Shown here: positions 52,301 through 61,024 of the stretch, in pieces
How positions within the stretch are numbered: position 1 is the first letter of the stretch
Layout: each line of letters starts with the position of its first letter
Source: Urbifossiella sp046350095
GTDB lineage: Bacteria; Planctomycetota; Planctomycetia; Gemmatales; Gemmataceae
Reading direction: 5' to 3'
Assembly (NCBI GenBank): GCA_046350095.1
Contig: JAXMBA010000003.1
Coordinates: 1,054,001-1,118,000 of the forward strand
DNA: 64,000 nucleotides
Made by a program: the position numbers and the translations under genes
Notes under the pieces: model-generated
What the model was told of the DNA's origin: nothing
The model's input: only the letters and a program-made list of their open reading frames with translations
Databases searched by the model: none

Positions 52301-52812
52301 TCGACCAGTTCGCCCTCGACCCGATCGGCCGATGGATCGCCGCACAGTCGGCGGGCGAGGACACGATCAAGGTCTGGGAATACCCCTCCGGCCGGCTCCT
52401 GCAAACGCTCGCCTCGACCGCGAGCGACCGGCTCCTCTTCAGTCCCGACGGCCGCTTCCTGGCGCACTACAGCCGCGGCGGCATCGCCTTGTGGCGGACG
52501 GACACGTGGGCACGAATCTTCGAGCAGAGTCGCCTGCCCATGAGTCGGACGTCCGCCCTGGCGTTCTCGGCCGACAGTAAACTCTTCGCCGTCGGCGACA
52601 AGGACGACGTGGTCATTCGCCGCACCGCGGACGCGGCGGTGTGCCTGAGGTGGGACAGTCCCGGCTCACTATCGAGCCTGGCCTTTTCGCCGGACGGCCG
52701 GCGGCTCGTCGGGGTCGCACCCCCGAGTGTCTGGGCCTGGGACCTCGCGCTGATTCGCCAGCAACTCCGGGAGATGAACCTCGACTGGTCCGACGATCCC
52801 CCGGGGCCGTAG
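49393..52812 (+). CDS. membrane Ser/Thr protein kinase with WD40-like sensor domain
   Basis: 1,139 residues from GTG 49393. A short N-terminal region (ADELLARHRRGERPDVEEFA) resembles that of the other kinases. Kinase core: GRGGMGVVY at 82-90, K104, HRDLKPSN at 222-229, DFG at 242-244, APE near 268-270. One membrane helix at about 385-408 (VAVTGVAAALAAVVSITVLA) is followed by a coiled coil and then an extracytoplasmic beta-propeller with WD40-like units (VSPDGRYAFAF, FSPDGRFLAHY, FSPDGRRLVGV). The kinase looks catalytically complete. It forms an operon with the sigma gene in front, the third such pair in the window. Confidence 0.88.
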   Translation: MTSAATNTDPLDPLADELLARHRRGERPDVEEFAACHPELADRIRSLFPALLALEAAGEASPSDTLSTGARLGEYRLVREVGRGGMGVVYEAVQETLGRRVALKVLAAGAHDPSERLDRFRREARTAGRLHHTNIVPVYGVGADRGTHFYAMQYIRGRSLADVLADVRRRRTGSTVVQAAGTGDASSTLPSASGATYFRRAGELIAQAADAVAHAHAQGVLHRDLKPSNLLVDDAGTLWVADFGLAKADDSDDLTRTGDLVGTLRYMAPERFRGEADGRSDVYALGATLYELLTLRPAFDAADRPHLIEQVTRAAAPPPRSVDSSIPLDLETIAQKAMAADPRERYQSAAAMAEDLRRYLDGRPVLARRPTLAQRGVKWARRNSALVAVTGVAAALAAVVSITVLAVSNAAIAAKQKDTEKALARESTALKAERLARGEAQERLRQSLIDQAAAVRLSRRPGQRLRSLALLREAAGIRASEELSHDVMASFLLTDWEEIEPVPAPSDQFAAHFFDYLDAVNSQSAVVRRKPGKDALETIPFDASAVRNFAVSPDGRYAFAFDKAHGLIWDRTARKVVLTTTSRPRQGNLVTWSADSAYFVAEETDRKIHVYDLKAGKQAAAWEPDSKRRPVTLALAPNNVELAMSLPEPSSVIRVCDLLTGRVVGDLPVVGVGLDLLWSRTGYWLAASSEGLVTLWRRSVLPNGPPQHHGAVVIGRRHAIRLNDFTPEDDLLLINSFPRTLILVAPDELAVVTDLTARSVPRLNIGNLGSIGLARPGCVFANDGRSIGWQGQIVSRVVRPAEVHRLSRAHVTGWNATISQDGRTCYITGGGKATTVSPWSLTDFRVGDSCDFPPGYQAFLPTTESLWAFDAAAGEVRLRQPRAGSPEAVFTRVPAGTKAAVTPTTFQYWPANGVVALRAYQPAQSRSTGLLVSEEDLQRTRVVRAGSMPGLHLWPPAEPAKARLLDLGIIDQFALDPIGRWIAAQSAGEDTIKVWEYPSGRLLQTLASTASDRLLFSPDGRFLAHYSRGGIALWRTDTWARIFEQSRLPMSRTSALAFSADSKLFAVGDKDDVVIRRTADAAVCLRWDSPGSLSSLAFSPDGRRLVGVAPPSVWAWDLALIRQQLREMNLDWSDDPPGP

Positions 52813-52819
52813 CGGCTCG

Positions 52820-55800
52820 TCACCACGCGGCCGGCTCCTCCAGCTCCACGCCCAGCATCCACTCCGCGTCCGTCTGTGAGAGCCTCTGAGACTGCCTCCC
52901 CGCCGGGGTCTCGGACGGGATGGCCGTTCGAGTCACGGGTTGCAGTTCTTCCGCCCGCTGCGGGGCGAGCGACGGGCGACCGGGCCGCGGCGTGGCGGTC
53001 GTTACGACCACCGGTGCTTCGGGCGCGAGCCAGTTACCCTTCGCGCGGACCGCGACAGGCGCCAAGACGAGCGGCACCGGCTCTTCCGCGGCAGTCGCGG
53101 TGACGATTCCGCCCGACGGCGGGTCGAACACGGCATCCGCCACCACGTCGCCGTTGGCGCCCACGGTCAACAGCTTCACCTTCAACATGCTGTTCACGGG
53201 GATGCCGGTGAACTTGCCGAGGCTCTCCACGTAGGTGTTCCCGAACAGGATGCCGTCGTTGGGAAGCTCGCGCTGGTTCACCACCACCGTGGCAAGGAGT
53301 TTCGAGCCCTTGAAGATCTGGTACGTGGCGTTGGTGGCGTTCGTCGGTCGCGGCACCCACGTCACGAAGAGCTCCGGGCTGGACGACGTGGCCCGGATCT
53401 CCCACACGGCCGCGTTGTTCGGCGTCTGACTCACGCCGTACGTGTGGACCGTGTAGTCGTTCCGCCAGCCCGCCCCGGTGACGGTGGTCCAGCCGTTGTG
53501 CCTCGCGCTGGGGATGTGGAAGCTGCCGTTGTCGCCGTTGTCGCCACAATCGTGGCCATCGTCGTCATCGTCGTCATTACGGCCGTCGTCCACCCGCGTC
53601 GTGACGGCCGGCACCCGCAGCGGCGTGGCCGAGACGAAGTACTCGCCGACCGTGCCGCCCTCGGACGCGACGCGGACCATGTACGTACCGCCCGGCGTCA
53701 GCCCTTGCAGCAGGATGCGCTCGTTGCGGCCGTCGGCGAGGACCGTGCCGGTCGCCAGCAGGGTGGTGCCGGTCGAGTCGAAGACGGCGACCCGCGGGTT
53801 CAGCGTGTTGACGAACTGCCCGACCCCGTCCGCCGGGGTGCGCGTCTCGACCTGCAGCGCCGTCTGGTCGCCGGCGAGCGTGACCGAGTACCAGTCCGAC
53901 GGCGCGGTCGTCTCGATCACGAGTTGCCGGGTGACGCCGGAATTCGTGCCGCCGAACAGGAATTGGTTCGCCGCCCCGGAGATGGTGGTCAGGGCGCCCC
54001 CGACGGCGAACTGGCCGCCCTGCGCGGCGGCGACCGCGGCCAGGCCGGCCGCGTTCAGGCTGATCACGACGAGCGTTCCGTTGCTGGCCGCGCTCACCGT
54101 CACCGAGCCGTAAGAGACGCCGCTGCCGAGGTCGGCGAACCCGGCAACGCCGGCGGTGCCGCCCGTGAGCGAGGCGATCGACGTGGTCACGTCGAAGAGG
54201 GTGTACGTCTCGGTCGCGTCGGGGCTCTGGTACCCGTTGGGAGACGAGGGGTTGAAGATCTCGATCCGGGCGGACGCGACCGGCCCGGGCAGCACCGGGA
54301 CATTGAAGAGGAACCAGTCCCGGTACTCGTTGGTGGACGCGAACGTGTAAAGGCCGACCAGGAAGTTCGTGTTCGAGGGATCGTGGAAGCCGGCTTGGGT
54401 GTACCAACCCGAGTCGGCGGCGGTGAGCGCCGGGGTCGGTTCGAGGTACCCGAGGGCGCCCTTCGCGCCGGACAGCGGTTGCGCCGTCGTGGCGGAGTTG
54501 TTCGGTTCGAGCCCGAACAGCACGTCGCGGGTGACGACGACGTTGTACCCGGCCCCGGCCGGCCCGCGAACGCGGGCGAAGTACGTGCCGTCCGCCGCGA
54601 CGGTCACGCCGCTGATCGAGCTGGCGACGTTCGCCGCGCCACCCACCCCGCTCGCCAGCACCGTGGTGCCGTTCGGGCCGACGAGTTCCAGGCCGAACGG
54701 CGTCCCGCTGGTGAAGCTGCCCAGTGCGAGCCCGACCCGCTCGCCCGCCTTCGCCGTGAACGAGTAGTAGTCGTAGTCGACGACGGGAGCGACCGGCGCG
54801 ATCCGCACAGCCTTGCCGTCGCCGACGAGCGAGCCGGGGGAGTTGAACGAAACCAGCGTCGGGTTGGCGTCCGGGTTCGCCCCCTTCACGCCGACCGTGC
54901 CGAAGCCGGCAGCGCTGCTCGGCCCCCAACCCTCGTCGAGGCTGGCGTAGTGGAAGTCGATCGACCCGTTGGCCAGGTTCAGCACGGCCTCGAAGGTGAG
55001 GTCGCCGGCGAATGCACCGTAGGGCACCGCCTCGTTCCACTGCACGACAAGACGCCGGCTGGCGCCGGAGCCGCGGACCTCCCAGAACACGTTGGACGTG
55101 CTGTCGCCCCACACGACGAGGTCGCGCCAGAAGGCCGCGATGGCCGCCTGCGGCGGGGACGAACTCAGGTTGCTGTTGCTGAGGCTGGCATTCGCGCTGC
55201 CGAACGTGATGAGCCCGTTCGAACTGACGTACAGCGAGGTGTACGCCGTGCCGTAGAAGGTGAAGGAATCGCCGGCCGGCAGCGCGATCCCGAAGGTGGA
55301 GTCATCCGCGGCGAAGCTGAAGCCGGTGTTCGCCGTCGGCGAGGTCGAGATGTCCTCGAACGCGTACGCGGCGGAGGCGGCGCCGTAGTACTGCGTGCCG
55401 TCGGTCGCCCCGGAAATAGCACCGCGCGAACCCCGGGCGAGGTCCGTCGAGAGCGAAACGAACGCCCCGTTGATCGACTGGGCCGTCGCCGGCGTGTTGT
55501 TCGACACACCTGGTAGCCGGCCTTCCTCCTCGATGTCCACGTTCAGCGCCGCGAACAGGGTGTAGTTCCCGGTCGTGCCGCCGAGCCCGGCGACGCGAAT
55601 CGTGTACACGCCGCTCGTCGCCGCCGGCACGGATTGCAGCACGAGCCGCTGACCCGGGGTCGCCGCGTCCATCGACGCGAGGAGCACGTTCGTCGGGCTG
55701 TAGACCTGCACCCGGCCGCGCAACCCCGGGGCGACGTTGAAGAGCTGCAACGCCACCGTCTGGCCGCCGTCCAGGGTGATCGTGAAGTCATCCGTGTCGC

Positions 55801-58207
55801 CGCCGGGGATGCCGGGGTTGATTAACCCGGTGATCGACTGGTTGTAGGCGATCATCGAGCCCAGCGGCTGGATGCTGGCCAACGGCACCGGATAGGGCCG
55901 GGTGCCGACGTCGATCGAGTACGAGCCGGTAAACGTCGTCGGATTCGGGTTGCCGTACACGTCGGTCAGCGATTCCGAGAAGACGTAGACCGTGAGATTG
56001 CCTTCGAGACTGCCGGTGTTAAACGTGATATCCGCGGCCGTGTTGCCCGCCACCGGCGTCGGAGCTGCGGCGGAGAAGCCGGTGGGACTTGACGCGTAGA
56101 AGAACGTGAGGCTCGACGGGTCGAACGGCTCGTTGAAGTAGACACGCATCGTGTAGGTCGTGTTCACGTTCAGGACGCTGCCCGGGGCCGGGCTCGTGCC
56201 GGTCACAGTCAGGGGTACGCTGTCGTAGCGGAAGACGGCCTCGTATCCCCCGGGGGTCGTGCCGAGCGTGTCTGCCCGCCGCACGGAGCCCGGGGCGAGC
56301 GTCATCGACTGCAGCCCCTCGGGGCCGATCGGCTCGACGGCGAAGGTGAAGGTGGCTGTCAGCCCGTCGGGGGAGAGCGACACGCCGGTGGCCGGGGCGC
56401 CGTTCACCGAGAAGTCGCCGGCCTGCAGGTCGGCCGGGTTGGCCGAGAGCTGGACCGGTCCGTTGAACGTCAGCGTATACGCGGTCGGCCGCGGGCCGGT
56501 CACCGTGACCCCGTCCCCCGGCGTGCTCGAAAGCACGATCAGCTTGTCGGCGTTGAGTTGCTGGAAAGCGCCGAAGAGGTCCAACCGGCCGCCCGTGGCC
56601 ATGGGGGCGAAGCCGCTCGACGGGTCGAGGTCGGGCAACAGGTCAACGCCGCCGAGGATGGCCGCGCGGATGTCGGCGAGGCTCGCGCCCGGGGAGGCGG
56701 ACCAGAGGAGCGCCGCGGCCCCCGCGACCTGCGGGGCGGCCATCGACGTGCCGTCGAAGTACTCCCACGACGAGTCCTGCCCGTACCACCACGTCGGCAC
56801 CGTGCTCAGGACGAAGACACCGGGCGCGGCCAGGTCCACGGACGTCGCGCCGTAGTTCGTGAAGTACGCCGGGTAGTCAGTGTTGTCCGTGGCGCCGACC
56901 GAGATCACGTTGTCGTAGGGCAGCGAGGCCGGGTACGAATAGTCGGGGAAGGCGTCGTTGTCGTTGACGTCGTTCCCGGCGGCGGCGGCGATCAGGGTCC
57001 CGCTGGCGCCCGCCGCGACGACCGCGTCGTCGATCAGGGTCGAGTACGCGCCGCCCCAGCTCGTGTTGGTCACGCGGGCGCCGGTGCCCACGGAGTAGCC
57101 CAGGGCGGCCGCGAGGTCGAAGTCGCTGCCGAACCCGTCGGCGTCAAGGCCGCGGACGACCGCGATCTGCGTCTTCCACAGCACGCCGCTGACGCCGTAG
57201 CTGTCGTTGCCCGTCGCGCCCAGAATGCCGGCGACGTGGGTGCCGTGGCCGTTCTCGTCCGCCGGGTCGCTGTCGGCGGCCGTGAAGTCCCAGCCGATCA
57301 GGTCATCGGTGTAGCCGTTGGCGCCGCCGTCGATGCCGTCCATCCAGCCGCCGTCGGCGACGGGCAGGAGGATGTCGCCGGCGTCGATGTACCCGTTGCC
57401 GTTGAAGTCGTTGACGAGGCCTGCGTTCGCCGGGTCGTTGAGGTCCCAGAAGGTGATCCGGCTGTCGCCGTCGGTGTCGGTCGCGGTCACGAAGCCCGGG
57501 ATCTCGTCCTGGTTGAGCCAGATGTTGCGGTACAGGTCCGGGTGCGTGTAATCGACGCCGGTATCGACGACGGCCACGAGGACGTCGGTGCCGCCGCGGT
57601 ACGGGCCGGTCTGGCCCCAGGTCTCCGGCGCGTCGATGTCGGCGTCCGGAACGCCGCCGTTGTAGCCGGTGTTGTGAAGGTGATCCTGGTAGCGGAAGAG
57701 CGGATCGTTCGGCACCATCGAGGTGTGGTAGTCGGCGAATTCGGGCTGGATGACGCCGACCGTGGTCACCCGACTCAGGGCGGACACGATCGCCCCCGAG
57801 GTCGCGGCCCCCGGCACGCTGAGCTCGTACCAGTTCGCCAGCCCGTCGGCGGGTGCGACACTCGCGCCCGGGAACATTCCGGTCAGGGCCGACTGGAGTA
57901 CGGCGGGCGGCGTGGAGCCGTCGACCCGCACCGCCCAGCTGCCGGGGACGACCTGCCGTGTGTCGCCGAGCCAGGAGGTCGGGACCGACCCGTCCTGCGC
58001 GCCGCCCTGGGCGGTCGGTTTCAGGACGGCGTGCGGGTCCGCCAACTCTGCCGCCGCGCCGACGGGGATACCCGGCTTCTGCTGGAGGGCCTGCCCAAGT
58101 GCACCAGCCCGGAGGGCGCCGGCGAGCCCGACGTCGAACAGGCTCCGGTCTTCGAGCGCCTCGCAGAGGAGTGACGGTCGGCGACGGATCGGGCGGCGGG
58201 TGCGCAT
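52820..58207 (-). CDS. giant secreted subtilisin-like serine protease
   Basis: 1,795 residues from ATG 58207. The basic start RRRPSLLCEALEDRSLFD contains the planctomycete N-terminal motif. The S8 peptidase domain (about 205-545) has its triad: VAVVDTGVDYTHPD (D215), ENGHGTHVAGIL (H321) and FDGTSMAAPQVAGAAALL (S488). Dockerin-like NGNGYIDAGD and DTDGDSRITFWD loops sit inside it. Next come Ig-like domains (SSTPGDGVTVTGPRPTAYTL), PPC-type domains (NYTLFAALNVDI, GYNVVVTRDVLFGLEPNN), a nidogen-like segment and a poly-Asp stretch near residue 1,555. It is probably displayed or released outside the cell. It converges with the 49393 kinase gene with 7 bases between. Confidence 0.88.
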   Translation of the reverse strand: MRTRRPIRRRPSLLCEALEDRSLFDVGLAGALRAGALGQALQQKPGIPVGAAAELADPHAVLKPTAQGGAQDGSVPTSWLGDTRQVVPGSWAVRVDGSTPPAVLQSALTGMFPGASVAPADGLANWYELSVPGAATSGAIVSALSRVTTVGVIQPEFADYHTSMVPNDPLFRYQDHLHNTGYNGGVPDADIDAPETWGQTGPYRGGTDVLVAVVDTGVDYTHPDLYRNIWLNQDEIPGFVTATDTDGDSRITFWDLNDPANAGLVNDFNGNGYIDAGDILLPVADGGWMDGIDGGANGYTDDLIGWDFTAADSDPADENGHGTHVAGILGATGNDSYGVSGVLWKTQIAVVRGLDADGFGSDFDLAAALGYSVGTGARVTNTSWGGAYSTLIDDAVVAAGASGTLIAAAAGNDVNDNDAFPDYSYPASLPYDNVISVGATDNTDYPAYFTNYGATSVDLAAPGVFVLSTVPTWWYGQDSSWEYFDGTSMAAPQVAGAAALLWSASPGASLADIRAAILGGVDLLPDLDPSSGFAPMATGGRLDLFGAFQQLNADKLIVLSSTPGDGVTVTGPRPTAYTLTFNGPVQLSANPADLQAGDFSVNGAPATGVSLSPDGLTATFTFAVEPIGPEGLQSMTLAPGSVRRADTLGTTPGGYEAVFRYDSVPLTVTGTSPAPGSVLNVNTTYTMRVYFNEPFDPSSLTFFYASSPTGFSAAAPTPVAGNTAADITFNTGSLEGNLTVYVFSESLTDVYGNPNPTTFTGSYSIDVGTRPYPVPLASIQPLGSMIAYNQSITGLINPGIPGGDTDDFTITLDGGQTVALQLFNVAPGLRGRVQVYSPTNVLLASMDAATPGQRLVLQSVPAATSGVYTIRVAGLGGTTGNYTLFAALNVDIEEEGRLPGVSNNTPATAQSINGAFVSLSTDLARGSRGAISGATDGTQYYGAASAAYAFEDISTSPTANTGFSFAADDSTFGIALPAGDSFTFYGTAYTSLYVSSNGLITFGSANASLSNSNLSSSPPQAAIAAFWRDLVVWGDSTSNVFWEVRGSGASRRLVVQWNEAVPYGAFAGDLTFEAVLNLANGSIDFHYASLDEGWGPSSAAGFGTVGVKGANPDANPTLVSFNSPGSLVGDGKAVRIAPVAPVVDYDYYSFTAKAGERVGLALGSFTSGTPFGLELVGPNGTTVLASGVGGAANVASSISGVTVAADGTYFARVRGPAGAGYNVVVTRDVLFGLEPNNSATTAQPLSGAKGALGYLEPTPALTAADSGWYTQAGFHDPSNTNFLVGLYTFASTNEYRDWFLFNVPVLPGPVASARIEIFNPSSPNGYQSPDATETYTLFDVTTSIASLTGGTAGVAGFADLGSGVSYGSVTVSAASNGTLVVISLNAAGLAAVAAAQGGQFAVGGALTTISGAANQFLFGGTNSGVTRQLVIETTAPSDWYSVTLAGDQTALQVETRTPADGVGQFVNTLNPRVAVFDSTGTTLLATGTVLADGRNERILLQGLTPGGTYMVRVASEGGTVGEYFVSATPLRVPAVTTRVDDGRNDDDDDDGHDCGDNGDNGSFHIPSARHNGWTTVTGAGWRNDYTVHTYGVSQTPNNAAVWEIRATSSSPELFVTWVPRPTNATNATYQIFKGSKLLATVVVNQRELPNDGILFGNTYVESLGKFTGIPVNSMLKVKLLTVGANGDVVADAVFDPPSGGIVTATAAEEPVPLVLAPVAVRAKGNWLAPEAPVVVTTATPRPGRPSLAPQRAEELQPVTRTAIPSETPAGRQSQRLSQTDAEWMLGVELEEPAAW

Positions 58208-58458
58208 GGGCGGCCTCGGGGTCGGTTCGGTGAGGGGCGGAGTCAACGAAGGTCCGGCCGCGGCGGGAGCCACGGGCGTGAGAACCGGGCGGACGAGCCG
58301 GTCGGTCCGCGTGCGGATTATGCCGATATTGCTGAATTGCCCGAGACCCGGTCAGGTCGGACCGGAAATCCGAGGTCGGGGCAAAAAAGATGCTCTGCAG
58401 GGCGCCCGCCGCCCGTGCCGGCGGGATTTCACGATCCCATGTCAGGGCCGACGGCAAC

Positions 58459-58590
58459 TCAGTTCGGCACCGAGTCGGTCTTGCAGCCGTCGTCCCGCGA
58501 CGGGAACGACGTGAGGGTAGTGACGTCCCGGTTCCCGGCGACGCGGAGCAGGGCGTTGCCGCCAGCGTCCACCAAGCCCCGGCCGCCCAC
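58459..58590 (-). pseudogene. ScyD/ScyE-like beta-propeller fragment
   Basis: On the minus strand LVDAGGNALLRVAGNRDVTT followed by FPSRDDGCKTDSVPN resembles the ScyD/ScyE family of secreted propeller proteins. Only about 42 residues remain, ending at a stop. The upstream sequence is unrelated, so this is a broken piece. The bases 58208-58458, upstream of the subtilase, hold no clear promoter. Confidence 0.45.
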
Positions 58591-58626
58591 CTCCACGCCG
58601 TCGAAGCCGAGACGAGCGGCCTCCCT

Positions 58627-59146
58627 CTCGGGGTCGTCCACCGCCGCGACCTCCTTGCCTGCGCCGGATTGTTCGACGAAACCCTCGGCCGGCACCGCGG
58701 GTGGGACGAGGACAGCGACCTGCGGCGGCGGTTCGTCGGGGTCCGGCGCCCGGTTCCTGGCCTTCTCCCACAATAGCGGCCTCTACCACGTCCGCCCCGA
58801 CCAGCCTCGCCCGCACCCGCCCACCGGCGCCGCCCTCCCTACGACCCCTGCGGCGCTGGCGACCCGGGGGACGAACCCGCCGCTCCTATTCGCGTTGTAC
58901 CACACCTACCTCGACCACGCCAACGGGGCCGCCCTCGCCGCCCGCGATCTGCTTGAAGACCTTTCCGCCCACGGGTGGGACTGCCGGGTCGTGTGCGGCC
59001 CACAGCTCGTCTTCGGCGATGGCCGGTCGATCGAAGATATCCTCCGCGGAACCGGCCTCCCCCACCACGTCGGGAGGTGCGCCCCGCCCAGCGGAGCCCC
59101 TATCCCCTGTTCCACTTCGTGCTCAACGACGTCTTGGTCAAGCAGT
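58627..59146 (+). pseudogene. glycosyltransferase (GT2-GT4 type) fragment
   Basis: Three consecutive pieces in different frames: HRRDLLACAGLFDETLGRHR and GWDEDSDLRRRF (the end of a GT2 domain), then SGLYHVRPD and LLFALYHTYLDHANGAALAA, LLEDLSAHGWDCRVVCG (the start of a GT4 domain), then PLFHFVLNDVLVKQL. The frame changes lie near 58735 and 59090. It stops where transposon sequence begins at 59148. This is a remnant of a multidomain glycosyltransferase, probably destroyed by insertion. Confidence 0.6.
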
Positions 59147-59165
59147 TGGTGATTAGCACGATCCA

Positions 59166-61010
59166 GGCTCTCCCGCAGAGTTGGTGGAGGTCTTTCCTCT
59201 CGGGCGCCGAGGCATTTCGATTTCGGCGGGGTTGGTCACCCCTTGTGTCGCACTCGAGCCCGGAGCAGTTTCATCCCGGCCCGGCCGAACATTTGCCGTT
59301 TGATCCCCTTCAGTCGGCCGACTTGGCCTTCCACTTGGCCATTGCTCCACGGCTCCGTCATCGCCGCCTGCACGGCCGCCGCGTCCGTGAGCAAGCTGTC
59401 CGCCAGGTTCCTCAAGTCGGGATCGCCCAACACGACCACCTTCGCCGCCCAATCGGCCAACGTCGTCGCCTGCTTCTGACGGATCATCGCCATCAGCTCC
59501 TCGGCGGCCCCCACCGCCGCATGAACCGCCGCATTCCGCTCGCGGAGGTGCTTCAGCACCCGGGTCGAGTGACTGTCCTCTTTCGGGTTCACCACCCGGA
59601 ACGACAACCGGCGCGCCGACGGCGTCTTTCGCCCCGGCGGTCGCGTGTTCGCATCCCGCCGCCCCGCACGGACGCTACGGCCGGTCAACCGGATCAGATA
59701 CCGGCGGACCGCGTCGTACCCGCCCGTGTAGCCCTTCCCCTGCAACGCCCGGTACAGGTCGCTGATGGTGCGGTTCCCGGCCGCCACCCACTCGGCGATG
59801 AACACGGCGAACGGGTCGAGGGTGGTCACGGTCGGGCGACCGGGGCACCAGTCCGGGCAGCGGTCCAGTCGCCGGTACCGGAACACCACCTTGACGTCCA
59901 AACCCAACTGCCGCGCCGCCTCCCGACACGACACGCCCTCGGCCAGCAACGCCTTCACCCGTCGGAACCGCTCCTCCCGCTCCCGCCGCTTCTCCGCCCG
60001 GCGTCGCTCCGCCGCCGTCGTGGGACTCGCCTCCGGTTCCGGGGGCGGCGTGACCTCGGCCTCCTCCGCGGTCGAGGCCGGAAGGGTCGGCGGTTCGGTG
60101 GTCGGCGCGTTTGCCGTGGGAGCGGTCGGGTTGTTCACCGCCGCGTTGGCGGCGCGGACCTCCGGGCCGACGCGGGAGAGGATCTTCTCCACCGCCTCCC
60201 GCACGTTCCGCAGCAGGTGGAACCGGTCGGCCACCTGCTTGGCCTGGGGCGCGGCGGCGGTGGCGGTCTGGATGTAGGCCGGCCAGCGGTCGCGGGTGAT
60301 CACCTCCACCTGCGGGTTGGCCGCCAGCCACACCCGCAACGCCTCGCCGTCGCGGCCGGGCAGCAGGTCGATCACGGTCCCGCGTTCGAGGTCGATGAGG
60401 ATGGTGCCGTATGAGTGCCCCTTGCGCGTGGCCCAGTCGTCGACGCCGACGTACCGCGGCCGCGGCGCCGGCTCGTCCGGGGCGTACTTGACCCGCCGGA
60501 GGATGGTGTCCGGGCTGGTCGGCAGGCCGAGTTCGGCGGCCAGGCGTGCGCCGGCCTCCCCGCCCAGGGCCAGGCCGATCTGGCGGTGGGCAACGGCCAG
60601 TTCGCCGGTGGTGTGGGCGTGCGGGGCGGTCAACTCCGGCAACCGCTCGCAGAACACCCGCCGCGGGCAGTCGGCCCGGCGGCAGACGAACTTGCGGGCG
60701 GTGACGAGCAAGCGAACCGTCCGGCCGAGGCACGAGCGATCGGAGAGGGTGCGGCGATAGCGGCCGTGGACGGCGGTGGACGCCGACCGGCACCGCGGAC
60801 AGGGTGCGGCGCCCGCGGTTGTGGCGAGTCGCACCGCCACCCCGGCCGGATCGATGGCGACATCGGTGATGCGGACGCCGGCGTCGGCCGGCAGAAGGGT
60901 CTGGAGGAACGCGGCGTCCATGACGACCTTCGGCAGCCTGCCGAGCGGGAATCGCAGGTGATAGCAGCGAAAATTGTACGCCCGTCACCCACCAACTCTG
61001 CGGGAGAGCC
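59166..61010. mobile_element. ISL3-family insertion sequence (complete)
   Basis: 1,845 bases bounded by perfect 22-bp inverted repeats (59166-59187 and 60989-61010) starting GGCTCTCCCG, as expected of ISL3 ends. It contains one transposase gene on the minus strand. No 8-bp target duplication is seen: the left flank reads ACGATCCA and the right AGGATAAA. A flanking deletion or recombination probably followed insertion. Confidence 0.88.
59236..60921 (-). CDS. ISL3-family transposase
   Basis: 561 residues. The N-terminal zinc-binding part has CPRCRSAS and CRRADCPRRVFCERLPE; the HTH region follows, then the DDE domain with YVGVDDWATRKGHSYGTILI (first Asp), VEVITRDRWPAYIQTA (second Asp) and TEPWSNGQVEGQVGRLKGIK (Glu). 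A Pro/Ala/Glu-rich insertion near 285-325 separates the parts, and a second HTH (SCREAARQLGLDVKVVFRYR) sits in it. Length and motifs indicate a functional enzyme. Confidence 0.9.
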   Translation of the reverse strand: MDAAFLQTLLPADAGVRITDVAIDPAGVAVRLATTAGAAPCPRCRSASTAVHGRYRRTLSDRSCLGRTVRLLVTARKFVCRRADCPRRVFCERLPELTAPHAHTTGELAVAHRQIGLALGGEAGARLAAELGLPTSPDTILRRVKYAPDEPAPRPRYVGVDDWATRKGHSYGTILIDLERGTVIDLLPGRDGEALRVWLAANPQVEVITRDRWPAYIQTATAAAPQAKQVADRFHLLRNVREAVEKILSRVGPEVRAANAAVNNPTAPTANAPTTEPPTLPASTAEEAEVTPPPEPEASPTTAAERRRAEKRREREERFRRVKALLAEGVSCREAARQLGLDVKVVFRYRRLDRCPDWCPGRPTVTTLDPFAVFIAEWVAAGNRTISDLYRALQGKGYTGGYDAVRRYLIRLTGRSVRAGRRDANTRPPGRKTPSARRLSFRVVNPKEDSHSTRVLKHLRERNAAVHAAVGAAEELMAMIRQKQATTLADWAAKVVVLGDPDLRNLADSLLTDAAAVQAAMTEPWSNGQVEGQVGRLKGIKRQMFGRAGMKLLRARVRHKG

Positions 61011-61024
61011 AGGATAAACGCTAA

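Noticed and set aside
58317..58390. Possible promoter and T-rich element upstream of the subtilase gene
   Set aside because: CATAAT is present on the minus strand, but no -35 box is found at 16-18 bases, and the T run has no hairpin before it.
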